64,000 bases of DNA from AC2028 sp002373595. GTDB taxonomy: Bacteria; Bacillota; Clostridia; Lachnospirales; Lachnospiraceae. The position numbers were made by a program, and so were the translations under genes. The notes under the pieces were generated by a model. That model was not told the DNA's origin. It made no database searches and saw only the letters and a list, made by a program, of their open reading frames with translations. Shown piece after piece: positions 8,173 to 18,068 of this stretch. The stretch is taken from contig CAMOIX010000006.1 of NCBI GenBank assembly GCA_946616365.1, forward strand, positions 22,786-86,785, written 5' to 3'. Position 1 is the stretch's first letter. The number at the start of each line of letters is the position of its first letter.

Positions 8173-11100
8173 CTATGATTTGACGGCTTTGTTCAAGTGT
8201 TTTGCCTTCTTTTTGCCGTGTATTTTTACACTAATAATGGCAATGACAAGTACTGCTGCCGCACATCCCGCGCCTGTCACAATATATATGGTGTTGCCGG
8301 GCTTTTCGACTACCATATATTCCGTATTCTCGGCATAATCGACTACCACATAGCTTCCCTTCATCTCGGACTCTACAGCGGTCCAAGCCTGTCCGGAAAT
8401 GCCGGAAGCGGCATCATAAGGCGTACAGTACACTGTGCAATCCTTGTATGGCGTGTAGAGTCTCAGTATTCCGCCGTTTTCCGTATCTATTGCACCCTCG
8501 TGAGCAGTCAGCTCGAGGCGGTATCTGAGCGCATCCTTTATCTTTACCGTCTTGCCGTTATTATCGGTAATACTTGTCGCAGCCATACGCTCGAAGCTTG
8601 CGTCAAATATATCATCACTGTCGAATCCACCCGATATGAGCGCAAGGGGCTTCCCGTTTTCCTCATATTCAAGAGCCGATGAAAGCACGGTTATCTCGGG
8701 TATGAACTCCGCAGTAACCATTATATTTCCGAGAGCGGTACGCCCTGTAAGGTCGGGCCAGGATCCGTATGATCCGTCCGTATGCTCAAGTTCCGGGGTC
8801 TCGATCCCTTCCAGACTCTGTCCGTACTTAACGCTGACTGTCTTTACGATCCGATCACCCACTCTGAAAGAGACGGTCAGATCCGAGAATGCTTCAGGGA
8901 TGTCCGGGATCTCAAGCGCGCTCGCATAATCCGTCGCCTCCGCTACTCCCTTGTAGCTGATATCATCTATTCCGTATGCACTGTCACAGACAAATACATT
9001 GCCTGACAGATCGCTCGCATTCATCTCTTCCGTCTTTTTGTCGCGGAGTATCTGACCTGCTATGGCACCGCTCGTTCCGGTGTGATCTCCGAATGTAGGC
9101 AGGGCTACACAGTCTTTAACCGCCGTGGCGTAACCCGCTATGCCTCCAAGTTCCTCATCTCCGGAGAGCGTACACATCACATAGGACTTCCTGATCACGG
9201 AATCGCTCCTTCCGGCGATACCTCCGATGTAGTCACCTTCTATGCTTTCCACAGGTCCGTATCCTTCGGAGCGATACACGATACCACGATCCATCTTTCC
9301 GACGATACCACCTGCGTAATTATTCTTCACGCTGACAAGTGCCAGGTTTTTGCAGGTGACGATCATGCCCGATGTGGTATAACTCTCGCCTGCGGTAAGT
9401 GCAAATGAAAGGATCGCATTATTCTCGAGATTCTCATCATCCACTGCCAGAGATCCGACTATACCTCCGCCCTGCAGATCGCACTTCACGGAGTTTCTGT
9501 TGGAGCAGTCCATGATCACTCCTCCGTTCGAATCACGCAGCGTCTTGTGAGGATCATCCAGAGACAGGAGTTCACTCTCTGATATGTCCGTAAAGAGATA
9601 TTTAACCCCCTCTTCACGCACTCCTCCAACCAGATCCGATATCAGATCATAGGTTGCAGTCACGCGATTATCCGTCTCCCTGATACAGTCGTTAAGCTCA
9701 TCGGAATACTTATCCGAATCCTTGGTGAGCGCGGAAAGCGAATCAGCCATACCATCCAGATCATCGAGCATGGCATTCATATTCCTGTTCCACTCTTCAC
9801 TGCCCTTTGTGAGATCACTTCTTACCTTTGCTTTGTCCGCATCGACATCTCTGTCTCTGATGTTCAGGTCTTCGATCTCGTCTCCGTCCCTGTTTTCTAT
9901 TCTTTCGCGTGCGCTGTCGTAGTAATCTTTTGCTTTATCTTTTGCTTTATCCTTTGCTTCTTCTGCCGCTTTCTCAGGATCGTCCTGAGCCTCTTTTATC
10001 TTGTCCTTCGTTTTATCCTTGGATTCGTCCGCTTTATCCTTTGCCGTATCCTTAGCTTCATCGGCAAGCTTCTCTGCTTCAAGTCCTGTATCGGTTCCGT
10101 CGGAATAAAGCTTTGCAAGCTCGTCCGCGCTGTCCAGTGCGGCTTTGGAGTGATCGCTTAATTTCTCAAGATCATCGCTTATAGCTTCTCCGGCTGCCTC
10201 AGCAGTATTGATGGTAGCAACAACACTGTCGTTAACGCGTTCTATGGATGATCTTATGGACTTCGCCTTATCCGTCTCAATATAGGGCTCGAGCTGACCC
10301 GCTATTCCGCCGACATCTTTCTTGCCATATACAAATCCATAGTTGTGAGATGAATAGATAAGTCCGAGAGTGCGTCCCGCGATACCGCCGATATTGTAAC
10401 CGACATGATCGTATCCTACGACGCCCTCGTTCCTGCAGAAATCAATAACGCCGTCGGAATAACCGATTATACCACCCGTGTCGACACCGCTCTGCATACT
10501 CGGTGCTGTGGTCTCATCGGTTATGGTCTCTATGATATCTTCACTCTTTTCGTCATCGCCCATTACCCAGGATTCGGTATTATTGACATTACCTTTATTG
10601 ACGCAGTAGCTTACTCTTCCGAAGTTCTTGCCTGCGATTCCGCCCGTGTAATAATACCCGCTTACATCCACTGTGCTCTCGCATTTGTAGATGAATCCTC
10701 CGGGCTGATTGATGCCGACGAGTCCGCCGGTCTCACGGTTTCCGCTGACGCTTCCGCTCACACTGCATTTCTCAATAAGTCCCTGGTTGATACCTGCGAG
10801 CATACCGGTGCATTTCTGATCGCCGGTTGCGATCACGGTACCTGATATATTCAGATCGCGCACAGTTCCCTGCGGTCCTATATATCTGAAAAAGCCCGTA
10901 ACATAACCCTCTCCGCCGTAGGTATATCCCGAGACAGTATGTCCGTTTCCTTCAAATTTCCCGTTAAAGATTGGGATGCCTTTGAAATCCGCCCCTGTCA
11001 GATCTATATCCGCATCAAGCTTTACGGTCTTTCCGACTGACCACGAATCGTCATGACAGTTATTCTCAAGCCCGATCAGATCGTCCGCCGAGTCTATGGT

Positions 11101-11208
11101 TATCAATCTGAGCGGATCCTCTTCTGTTGCAAGAGCATGTATCGGCGAGAGCATCTGAAGAGTCATTGCAGCCGTAAGTATCAATGAAAACATCTTTTTA
11201 TTTCTCAT
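8173..11208 (-). CDS. Secreted, membrane-anchored GLUG-repeat protein with charged coiled-coil insert
   Basis: This is a 1011-residue surface protein. Residues 1-27 form a signal peptide ending in ALA. Residues 90-305 and 565-720 contain repeated GG-[IL]-[AV]-G motifs (for example GGLVGIN, GGIAGKN, GGIAGRT, GGIVGKM), the pattern of GLUG repeats found in bacterial adhesins and IgA-protease-like proteins. Between them, residues 310-530 are a predicted long coiled coil with a very K/D/E-rich core (375-440, many AKDKA and ESKDK units). Residues 973-992 are a hydrophobic anchor followed by a basic tail, so the bulk lies outside the cell. The start overlaps the MMPL transporter gene by 11 bases, implying coordinated expression. 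Function is unknown; adhesion or a periplasmic-type adaptor to the transporter are possible. Confidence 0.75.
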   Translation of the reverse strand: MRNKKMFSLILTAAMTLQMLSPIHALATEEDPLRLITIDSADDLIGLENNCHDDSWSVGKTVKLDADIDLTGADFKGIPIFNGKFEGNGHTVSGYTYGGEGYVTGFFRYIGPQGTVRDLNISGTVIATGDQKCTGMLAGINQGLIEKCSVSGSVSGNRETGGLVGINQPGGFIYKCESTVDVSGYYYTGGIAGKNFGRVSYCVNKGNVNNTESWVMGDDEKSEDIIETITDETTAPSMQSGVDTGGIIGYSDGVIDFCRNEGVVGYDHVGYNIGGIAGRTLGLIYSSHNYGFVYGKKDVGGIAGQLEPYIETDKAKSIRSSIERVNDSVVATINTAEAAGEAISDDLEKLSDHSKAALDSADELAKLYSDGTDTGLEAEKLADEAKDTAKDKADESKDKTKDKIKEAQDDPEKAAEEAKDKAKDKAKDYYDSARERIENRDGDEIEDLNIRDRDVDADKAKVRSDLTKGSEEWNRNMNAMLDDLDGMADSLSALTKDSDKYSDELNDCIRETDNRVTATYDLISDLVGGVREEGVKYLFTDISESELLSLDDPHKTLRDSNGGVIMDCSNRNSVKCDLQGGGIVGSLAVDDENLENNAILSFALTAGESYTTSGMIVTCKNLALVSVKNNYAGGIVGKMDRGIVYRSEGYGPVESIEGDYIGGIAGRSDSVIRKSYVMCTLSGDEELGGIAGYATAVKDCVALPTFGDHTGTSGAIAGQILRDKKTEEMNASDLSGNVFVCDSAYGIDDISYKGVAEATDYASALEIPDIPEAFSDLTVSFRVGDRIVKTVSVKYGQSLEGIETPELEHTDGSYGSWPDLTGRTALGNIMVTAEFIPEITVLSSALEYEENGKPLALISGGFDSDDIFDASFERMAATSITDNNGKTVKIKDALRYRLELTAHEGAIDTENGGILRLYTPYKDCTVYCTPYDAASGISGQAWTAVESEMKGSYVVVDYAENTEYMVVEKPGNTIYIVTGAGCAAAVLVIAIISVKIHGKKKAKHLNKAVKS

Positions 11209-13660
11209 CGTCTTCGCCCTCCGTTACCATATTGCCCATGGTTACGATCGCATTCACCTCACCTTTGACCAGTGCATGCATCTCTCCGATGACTGCACCG
11301 TTTACCTGGCCTCTGACAAAGCCGTCAACTCTGACAGTACCGAAGCCCCTGTCGAGTTTGATGGGCGATGACACTTCGAAACTTGTCTTCTCTATTACCT
11401 TCTCTCCCACCATGAGTATCTGAGGGAGAACAAACATAACAAGGATGATCGAGATAATGGTACCTCGTCCGAGACATTGTCCAATGCCGCATATCGCTCC
11501 GTCGGACGAGAGATTTCCTATCATAAATCCGGCAAGTACCATCATGGATCCCGATGTGATGATCGTGGGGAATGCGAAGTTGAGCGTCTCTATTATCGCA
11601 GTCTTTTTGTCCATGATCTTGCGCAGTTCGGTATATCGACCGGATATAACGATCGCATAATCGATATTTGCACCCATCTGAATGGAACTTACGATGACAT
11701 ATCCGAGGAAGAAGAGATTGTTGTGCTGAAGAGCCGGGAATGCAAAGTTGATCCATATCGCACCCTGTATTACAGCGATAAGGAGAACGGGCATTCCGGC
11801 TGACAGGAATGTAAACAGCAATACGACCAGGACTGCCAATATTGATACAACGCTTACGACTGTATTGTCTCTGTCGAACGATTTCTTGAGATCATACTGG
11901 CTTGTCGAATTACCTGCGACGAGAACCTTGCTCTCATCGTAATACCTGCCTGCGATCTCATGCATCTTGTCCAGAAATGCAAATGTTTCCTCTCCCTCTT
12001 CAGGAAGCGTGAGATATACGAGCATGCGGCTGTAGTTCTCTCCCTGCAGCTGCTGCTTGGCCATGGTCATTTTGTCATTGGCATCCCTAAGTTTATCAAA
12101 GGTCTCACTGTCGAGAGTCACATATCCCTGATTCACTTCATCATAGAGGAACATAATGATGTCGATCAGCGGCACACTGTACCCGGAGAAACCGTTGATG
12201 ATCTTGGCGTAGTTCTCATCATTTATCGCATACGCCATATACAGAAGTTCAGACACTTCATAGTCCACATCCATCAACTCCGAGAATTCTCTCGCGGTGA
12301 GCTGATCGGTGAGCATGTATCCGTCCATCGCTTCCGTATTGGCAAGCCCTTGTGTATGATCGACTTCAGGCATATTGTCGAGTTCAGCCAGAAGTTTCTT
12401 CTCCTTGTCATAATCGCCTGACGGTACTACAAGCGCGACGAAATTAGATCTGCCGAAACTCTCCTCGATCATCTCCTGCGCGATCTGCGTGCTGTTCTTT
12501 ACAGGAGTCTCTATCTGTGAATATCCGTAAACAAAAGGACAGTTCTTTTGAACAAGCATTGCGGCGATGATAAGTACGACAAAAGCAGGTGCGATTATAT
12601 ATCTCGTATGATAATCAAATTTACCCACCAGCGGGATCTTGGGAACAAAGCTCTTGTGCTTAGTCTTGTCCATTGCCTTGCCGAAGATCATCAGCAGTCC
12701 GGGCATGAGAAGGAATACCGAGAAGAGGCTGAAGAAGATCGCCTTGATAAGACATATTGCCATATCGCGTCCAATACCGAACTGCATGAAGAGCATGGCG
12801 ACAAGTCCGCCTATAGTGGTAAGCGAACTTGCAAATATCTCGGGGATAGCTTTGCTCAGAGCGATGATATCCGCTTCTCTGATGGAAAGCGATTCATGTT
12901 CTTCTTTGTATCTGTTACAGAATATGACCGCATAATCAACGGACAGCGCAAGCTGAAGCACTATAGTTACCGAGTTCGAAACAAAAGAGATCGTGCCAAG
13001 CATGAAGTTGGTGCCTGCAGCAAGTATCGCTGATGCTCCGAATGTAAGTATAAGAACCGGAACCTCCGCATATGTGAGCGATGTGAACAGGAGCACCGAG
13101 AGCACAACTATCGCAACCAGCACGCTTACGACCTGCATCTCGCTCTCTATCTGCTTGGCCGATGCATCTCCCATTGATGTGGATACATATATGTCATATC
13201 CCTCGAGTCCTGATTCTATATCCTCGAGAGCTTCCAACGCTTTGTCATCATCCTCGGCATATCTGAAAGTGATGTTGTACAAAGCGGAGAAATTATTGTA
13301 ATGCTCGCTGCTGTCATCAAACGAAAGCAGATAAACATCACTCCTGCTCTCGATGATGTCCGCTATGCGTCTTGCTTCATCATAGTTTATGTTAGTCACC
13401 ATGATGTCCGCAGTACCGTATGTGATGAACTCTTCGCCCATCAGGTCTATACCGCGTCTGGTCTCTGAAGTACCGGGAAGATATGCAGCCAGATCGTTCT
13501 CAACTTTGACCCATCCGCTCGATATCAGACAGAATATTATTCCTATCCCGAAAATAAGAAAGAACAGGTTTCTCCTGTCCACAATAAATGTGGCGACTTT
13601 AACCATTACAGAGTTACCTTCGCCCTTAGCCTTTTGTTTCTGCTCGTCCTTGATGTCCAT
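11198..13660 (-). CDS. MMPL/RND-superfamily membrane transporter
   Basis: This is an 820-residue polytopic protein with the duplicated RND plan: one helix near residue 35, an extracellular domain, a block of about five helices, then the same again. The motifs LALSVDYAVIFCNRYKEE and QMGANIDYAIVISGRYTELR are the proton-relay type signatures of MMPL/YdfJ proteins, which export lipids or amphiphiles in other bacteria. The cargo here is unknown. The C-terminal 45 residues after the last helix are unusual, with short GxV-type repeats (RGQVNG, VKGEVN) and an acidic end. The chosen ATG at 13660 has only a weak Shine-Dalgarno; a second ATG at 13606 (MVKVATFIV), with GAAGGT nine bases upstream, is a credible alternative. 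The gene overlaps the GLUG-protein gene. Confidence 0.85.
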   Translation of the reverse strand: MDIKDEQKQKAKGEGNSVMVKVATFIVDRRNLFFLIFGIGIIFCLISSGWVKVENDLAAYLPGTSETRRGIDLMGEEFITYGTADIMVTNINYDEARRIADIIESRSDVYLLSFDDSSEHYNNFSALYNITFRYAEDDDKALEALEDIESGLEGYDIYVSTSMGDASAKQIESEMQVVSVLVAIVVLSVLLFTSLTYAEVPVLILTFGASAILAAGTNFMLGTISFVSNSVTIVLQLALSVDYAVIFCNRYKEEHESLSIREADIIALSKAIPEIFASSLTTIGGLVAMLFMQFGIGRDMAICLIKAIFFSLFSVFLLMPGLLMIFGKAMDKTKHKSFVPKIPLVGKFDYHTRYIIAPAFVVLIIAAMLVQKNCPFVYGYSQIETPVKNSTQIAQEMIEESFGRSNFVALVVPSGDYDKEKKLLAELDNMPEVDHTQGLANTEAMDGYMLTDQLTAREFSELMDVDYEVSELLYMAYAINDENYAKIINGFSGYSVPLIDIIMFLYDEVNQGYVTLDSETFDKLRDANDKMTMAKQQLQGENYSRMLVYLTLPEEGEETFAFLDKMHEIAGRYYDESKVLVAGNSTSQYDLKKSFDRDNTVVSVVSILAVLVVLLFTFLSAGMPVLLIAVIQGAIWINFAFPALQHNNLFFLGYVIVSSIQMGANIDYAIVISGRYTELRKIMDKKTAIIETLNFAFPTIITSGSMMVLAGFMIGNLSSDGAICGIGQCLGRGTIISIILVMFVLPQILMVGEKVIEKTSFEVSSPIKLDRGFGTVRVDGFVRGQVNGAVIGEMHALVKGEVNAIVTMGNMVTEGEDDEK

Positions 13661-13710
13661 TTTAAATCACTTTTGTTTGATCCTTTCCCTTTTAAGTCCT
13701 TTATGTCATA

Positions 13711-14385
13711 TCAAAGAAGTTTTGATTCTTTGACAATCTTAACAACTCTGCTGGTGCCGAGTCTCGAAGCACCCAGATCAAGAAATCTGTCGGCATCCTC
13801 TATACTCGAGATACCTCCCGCTGCTTTGATCTTAACATCCTTGCCGACGTATTTCGCAAAAAGTTCTATGTCCGCAAAGGTTGCTCCTGCAGTGGAGAAT
13901 CCGGTAGAAGTCTTGATAAAGTCTGCCTTGCTCTCGGTGACTATCTCGCACATCTTCTTCTTTTCATCATCCGTAAGAAGGCATGTCTCAATGATGACCT
14001 TCAGGATGATATCTTCTCTGAATGATTTGCATGCATCATTTATCCTGATGATCTCGTTCTTAACATACTCATTCCTGCCCGCCTTGAGCATGCCGATATT
14101 GATGACCATATCTATCTCGTCAGCGCCTTTTTTAAGCGCATCCTGAGTCTCAAAGACTTTTGACTCAGTGGTCATATTTCCGTTGGGGAATCCTATAACG
14201 GTGCAGATCTTCATCCTGCCCTGCGCATGCTTTGATGCCGTCTCTATATAGCAGGGCGGAATACATATCGATGCTGTGCTATACTTTATCGCATCATCCA
14301 GGAGCTCGATGATCTGGCCGGGCGTTGCCTCCTGCTTAAGCAAAGTATGATCACATGCTGCGAGTATCTCTTTAATGTCTCTCAT
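13711..14385 (-). CDS. deoC: Deoxyribose-phosphate aldolase
   Basis: It catalyses the reversible cleavage of 2-deoxyribose-5-phosphate to glyceraldehyde-3-phosphate and acetaldehyde, the last step of deoxynucleoside catabolism. The 224-residue length is normal for the family. The catalytic residues are visible: D92 in DEIDMVINIG, the Schiff-base lysine K158 in FIKTSTGF and the second lysine K187 in VKIKAAGG, followed by the phosphate-binding GASRLGTS. The ATG is preceded by AAGGAG at a good distance. It lies 11 bases after the AAA ATPase gene. No other deoxynucleoside genes are nearby, although the PfkB kinase further down the same strand could belong to sugar use. Confidence 0.95.
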   Translation of the reverse strand: MRDIKEILAACDHTLLKQEATPGQIIELLDDAIKYSTASICIPPCYIETASKHAQGRMKICTVIGFPNGNMTTESKVFETQDALKKGADEIDMVINIGMLKAGRNEYVKNEIIRINDACKSFREDIILKVIIETCLLTDDEKKKMCEIVTESKADFIKTSTGFSTAGATFADIELFAKYVGKDVKIKAAGGISSIEDADRFLDLGASRLGTSRVVKIVKESKLL

Positions 14386-14396
14386 CTCTTTCTCCT

Positions 14397-16568
14397 TTAT
14401 GACAAAAATCCTATAGGACCTACGCCCTCTTTTTCGCCCTTTACCATCTTAGCGAAATCATTCTCCTCAGTTGATGTAACGATGTCCTCTGCGCGGATGA
14501 CGACCTCCTTGTCCTCTCCGGTATAGTATCTGTATGCAGCCTTACCCCATGCTCTTTCGTAGAGATTGCGGATCAGTCTGCCGTTGCTGAACGTCTTGGA
14601 CTTAAGCGTCTCTTCTCCGATAGAGCTGACGAATTTTCTGACTGCATCCTCAACCGCTTTGTCGTGCTCGCCCTCTCCCATGTTGGACCAGAAGATATCT
14701 TCCAGTTCCTCCTTGGTATAGTTGGGGAATTCGATCTCGTAGGGAACTCTGCTCTCAAATCCGGGATTGGACTTGATCAGATTGTGCATCTCATCCGTAT
14801 AGCCGGCCATGATGATACAGAAATCCTTCCTGTGATTCTCCATCTCGGTAAGAAGAGTAGCTATTGCCTCATGTCCATAGTCCTTAGGCGAATCCTCGAC
14901 ATAGAGACTGTATGCCTCATCGATGAAAAGGACCGATCCATATGCATCACGGCAGTACGCCGCAGTCTTGGGTGCGGTATCACCGATATATCTTCCGCAG
15001 AGGTCTCTTCCTTTTATCTCGTAGAAGAGTCCCTTACTGAGGATGCCTTCCTCTTTAAATATCCTGGCCACGAGTCTGGCTACCGTGGTCTTGCCCGTTC
15101 CGGGACTGCCCGTAAACATCATATGGATACAGGGTACATTCGCTTCGCCGTTCTTCTCTCTGAGTTCCTTGGATACTCTTATCTGAGCGACGATCTCGCG
15201 GATCTTTTTCTTGACCTGCTCGAGACCTATCATATTGCCGAGGATCTCGTAGGGATCCTCTGTCGATCTCTCATCGAGATAATTGTCAAAGTCGGCGGTA
15301 TGGATCTTGCTGTCCGCATTTCCTTTTCTGTCATTCTCGAGAGCCTTGTCATAGAGGAATTCACCAACCATATTGTTGAGCGCTTTGTATCCGTAGAAGT
15401 AGTCGTTCTTCTTCTTGCGCATGATCCACTGCTCGATGGATGAGTCGACATCATTATCGGTCGAGAAGTGATACTTCACTGTTCTGGACTTGACGTAGTC
15501 CACCATGTTGGAGATAGGGATGGGCGGAACGTCCACTCTCCTTACCGCCATGACCTCCCCGAGCTGATCCTGTATGCGGTTCAGGACCTGTTCCTCCATA
15601 TACGGAGTCCTGAATATGCACATGTAACTCGTAGCGAATTTCTCTATTATCCTGAGTGAGTCTCTCACGAGATCCACATTAAGTTCATCGACCCACTCCG
15701 AGATATCAAAGCAGAGTATGATCTTCCTGCGCTCGGTACGATTTGCTCTCGAGAAGCTCTCCGCCTTTTCGCATGCCGTAGCCCAGGCGTCATCCTCCTC
15801 GCCCTTTACTTTGTGGATGACCATCTCCTCGAACATGGCATCGTAGTCGATTGCTTTCTGTTCGGATTCATTTTCCTTATCGCGGTCATTGCCTTTCTTT
15901 TTCTGCTCTTCTACCAGATCGTAATACATATAAATCTTGCATATGGAGCGGATGAATGCGGTCAGTCCGAATCCTCTGTTGATCGGTATCAGGAGATTCT
16001 GCTGCCAGAGTATCTCCTCAGCGTTCATGGACATAAGGCCCCTGATCGCCGAATTAAGCTCATAGAGATAATCCTTCATCGCAGGTGAATACCTGATGGG
16101 AGGATTCGAGCATATATCGGAAAGGATCGTATTTATATCATCATTTCCTTCTCCCTCATCGTATTCTTCTATGATGTCGGGGATCGTGATCTTACTATGG
16201 TCTGCAGCAGGAGAAGCTACAGCACCTTCCTCAGGAGTTCTCTCTGCACGGGGCTGCTCTGCGATGGCTTCCGTCCTGCTTTCGTTTTCCTCATGCTCAT
16301 CCTCTTCCGTTGTAATGAACATGAGTCCTTCCGTCGTGTTAACTCCGAAGAGGTTTGTAACAAACCCTGTTAATCCCGTGATAAATGAATCGGTAGTATC
16401 GCTGCTTACCCTTACGAGTACCATAGTAGATTCGGACTTCAAAAGAGTCGCTCCGAATCCCTTGGCATATTTCTCGATCTCTCTTATGGGATTAATATTC
16501 TTTGCACTTCTGAATTCGTTAACCTTGCTCCTCTCAAAAGAGATCTTTACTCTGTTATTGTCAGCCAT
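14397..16568 (-). CDS. AAA+ ATPase of the CbbX/SpoVK type with a degenerate N-terminal module
   Basis: This is a 723-residue cytoplasmic ATPase. The C-terminal module (about 440-690) has Walker A GSPGTGKTT (487-495), Walker B VLFIDEAYSL (546-555), sensor-like IIMAGY and an arginine-finger-like ESR, matching the CbbX/SpoVK family of hexameric remodelling ATPases. Residues 160-410 resemble a second AAA module that has lost its motifs: LIPINRGFGLTAFIR at the Walker A position and IILCFDISEWVD at the Walker B position. Residues 1-90 may be a small alpha/beta domain, followed by an acidic linker. The start chosen is the ATG at 16568, which overlaps the glpK stop as TGATG and has GGAGG ten bases upstream. 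An upstream ATG at 16619 would overlap glpK by 52 bases and is less likely. The target is unknown. Confidence 0.82.
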   Translation of the reverse strand: MADNNRVKISFERSKVNEFRSAKNINPIREIEKYAKGFGATLLKSESTMVLVRVSSDTTDSFITGLTGFVTNLFGVNTTEGLMFITTEEDEHEENESRTEAIAEQPRAERTPEEGAVASPAADHSKITIPDIIEEYDEGEGNDDINTILSDICSNPPIRYSPAMKDYLYELNSAIRGLMSMNAEEILWQQNLLIPINRGFGLTAFIRSICKIYMYYDLVEEQKKKGNDRDKENESEQKAIDYDAMFEEMVIHKVKGEEDDAWATACEKAESFSRANRTERRKIILCFDISEWVDELNVDLVRDSLRIIEKFATSYMCIFRTPYMEEQVLNRIQDQLGEVMAVRRVDVPPIPISNMVDYVKSRTVKYHFSTDNDVDSSIEQWIMRKKKNDYFYGYKALNNMVGEFLYDKALENDRKGNADSKIHTADFDNYLDERSTEDPYEILGNMIGLEQVKKKIREIVAQIRVSKELREKNGEANVPCIHMMFTGSPGTGKTTVARLVARIFKEEGILSKGLFYEIKGRDLCGRYIGDTAPKTAAYCRDAYGSVLFIDEAYSLYVEDSPKDYGHEAIATLLTEMENHRKDFCIIMAGYTDEMHNLIKSNPGFESRVPYEIEFPNYTKEELEDIFWSNMGEGEHDKAVEDAVRKFVSSIGEETLKSKTFSNGRLIRNLYERAWGKAAYRYYTGEDKEVVIRAEDIVTSTEENDFAKMVKGEKEGVGPIGFLS

Positions 16569-18067
16569 CAGTCTTCTTCCTCCGTATATGCAAGTGCACA
16601 TCTGACTGCTCTCTTCCATCCCTTAAGAAGAGCTTTCCTTCTCTCCTCATCCATCCGGGGACTGAATACTTTTCCTACTTTGAGATTCTCCCTGAGATCA
16701 TCTCTGTCCTTCCAGTATCCTACCGTAAGTCCCGCGAGATAAGCCGCTCCGAGAGCTGTCGTCTCTATGCAGGTAGGTCTTACTACATCCGCACCCGTTA
16801 TATCCGCCTGGAATCCCATCAGGAAATCATTGGCGCTGGCACCTCCGTCCACCTTGAGAGATGTAAGGCTTATCCCTGAGTCTTTCTCCATAGCACGTAT
16901 AACATCTGCGGTCTGATAACATATCGACTCGAGAGTCGCTCTTATGAAATGTTCCTTGCTCACGCCTCTCGTCAGTCCCACTACAGTGCCCCTTGCATAA
17001 GGGTTCCAATAGGGTGCTCCAAGTCCTGCAAAAGCAGGCACGATATACATCCCGTCGGTATCTTCAACAGCCTCAGCATATTCTCTTGTCTGCGAAGCGG
17101 TCTTGATCATTCTCATGCCGTCACGCAGCCACTGTACCGCAGCACCGGCAACGAACACACTTCCCTCAAGCGCATAGTCCGGCTTCTCATCCGTCCCGGC
17201 AGCTATCGTGGTGAGCAAACCCGAGGCAGAGTCTATCGCTTTCTTACCTGTGTTCATCAAGAGGAAGCACCCCGTTCCGTATGTATTCTTGAGATCCCCC
17301 TCGTTAAAGCATAGCTGTCCGAAGAGTGCACTCTGCTGGTCTCCGGCCACACCTGCTATCGGTATCTCTCCTCCGAGTACAGTCTCATCCGTAGTGCCGT
17401 AGCCATATCCCGAAGGATGAACCTCCGGAAGCATGCACTCGGGTATATCAAAATACTCAAGTATCTTCTTATCCCATTCAAGCTTATGGATATCAAAGAG
17501 CATCGTCCTCGACGCATTGGTATAATCCGTCGCATGTACTCTTCCCTTGGTGAGATTCCATATCAGCCAGCAGTCAACGGTACCGAAAAGTATCTCTCCG
17601 TTCTTCGCTCTGTCCCTCACTCCCGGTACGTTCTCAAGGATCCATGCGATCTTGGATGCGCTGAAATAAGCATCAGGGATAAGTCCTGTCGTCTTTCTCA
17701 CATGATCCGAAAGATCGTCCGCCTTAAGCTTATCTATCATATCCGCAGTACGTCTGCACTGCCAGACGATCGCATTATATACGGGCTGACCCGTCTTCCT
17801 GTCCCACAGTATAGTGGTCTCTCTCTGATTGGTGATGCCTATGGCAGCGATATCGGATGCAGTCACTCCCTTAATAGCCATACACTCAGTCGCTACCGAA
17901 AGCTGTGATGACCATATCTCCATCGGATTGTGCTCGACCCATCCGGCTTTCGGATAGACCTGTGAGAATTCCTTCTGCTCCATCGCGCAGATATTACCGC
18001 TTCTGTCAAAGAGTATGCATCTGGAGCTGGTGGTTCCCTGATCGAGGGCCATTATATACTCAGCCAT
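16568..18067 (-). CDS. glpK: Glycerol kinase
   Basis: It phosphorylates glycerol to glycerol-3-phosphate with ATP, in the cytoplasm. The 499 residues are the usual length. FGGY-family features are clear: ALDQGTTSSRCILFD at the N-terminus (phosphate 1 loop), GWVEHNP, TNQRETT, IVWQCRRT, the glycerol-contacting DAYFSASKIAW, and the adenosine motif KVDGGASANDFLMGFQAD. The expected histidine-phosphorylation segment of Gram-positive GlpK (around HIRATLESICYQ in the active site region) is not clearly separable here. The gene is one base after the DUF1667 gene and couples to the AAA gene. Together with the GlpA-like and FAD proteins upstream it forms a glycerol catabolism operon. No GlpF facilitator is visible in this window. 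Confidence 0.97.
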   Translation of the reverse strand: MAEYIMALDQGTTSSRCILFDRSGNICAMEQKEFSQVYPKAGWVEHNPMEIWSSQLSVATECMAIKGVTASDIAAIGITNQRETTILWDRKTGQPVYNAIVWQCRRTADMIDKLKADDLSDHVRKTTGLIPDAYFSASKIAWILENVPGVRDRAKNGEILFGTVDCWLIWNLTKGRVHATDYTNASRTMLFDIHKLEWDKKILEYFDIPECMLPEVHPSGYGYGTTDETVLGGEIPIAGVAGDQQSALFGQLCFNEGDLKNTYGTGCFLLMNTGKKAIDSASGLLTTIAAGTDEKPDYALEGSVFVAGAAVQWLRDGMRMIKTASQTREYAEAVEDTDGMYIVPAFAGLGAPYWNPYARGTVVGLTRGVSKEHFIRATLESICYQTADVIRAMEKDSGISLTSLKVDGGASANDFLMGFQADITGADVVRPTCIETTALGAAYLAGLTVGYWKDRDDLRENLKVGKVFSPRMDEERRKALLKGWKRAVRCALAYTEEED

Positions 18068-18068
18068 A

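Noticed and set aside
16568..16619. Longer AAA ATPase start at 16619
   Set aside because: It would overlap glpK by 52 bases, while the ATG at 16568 has a good ribosome site and the typical TGATG overlap.
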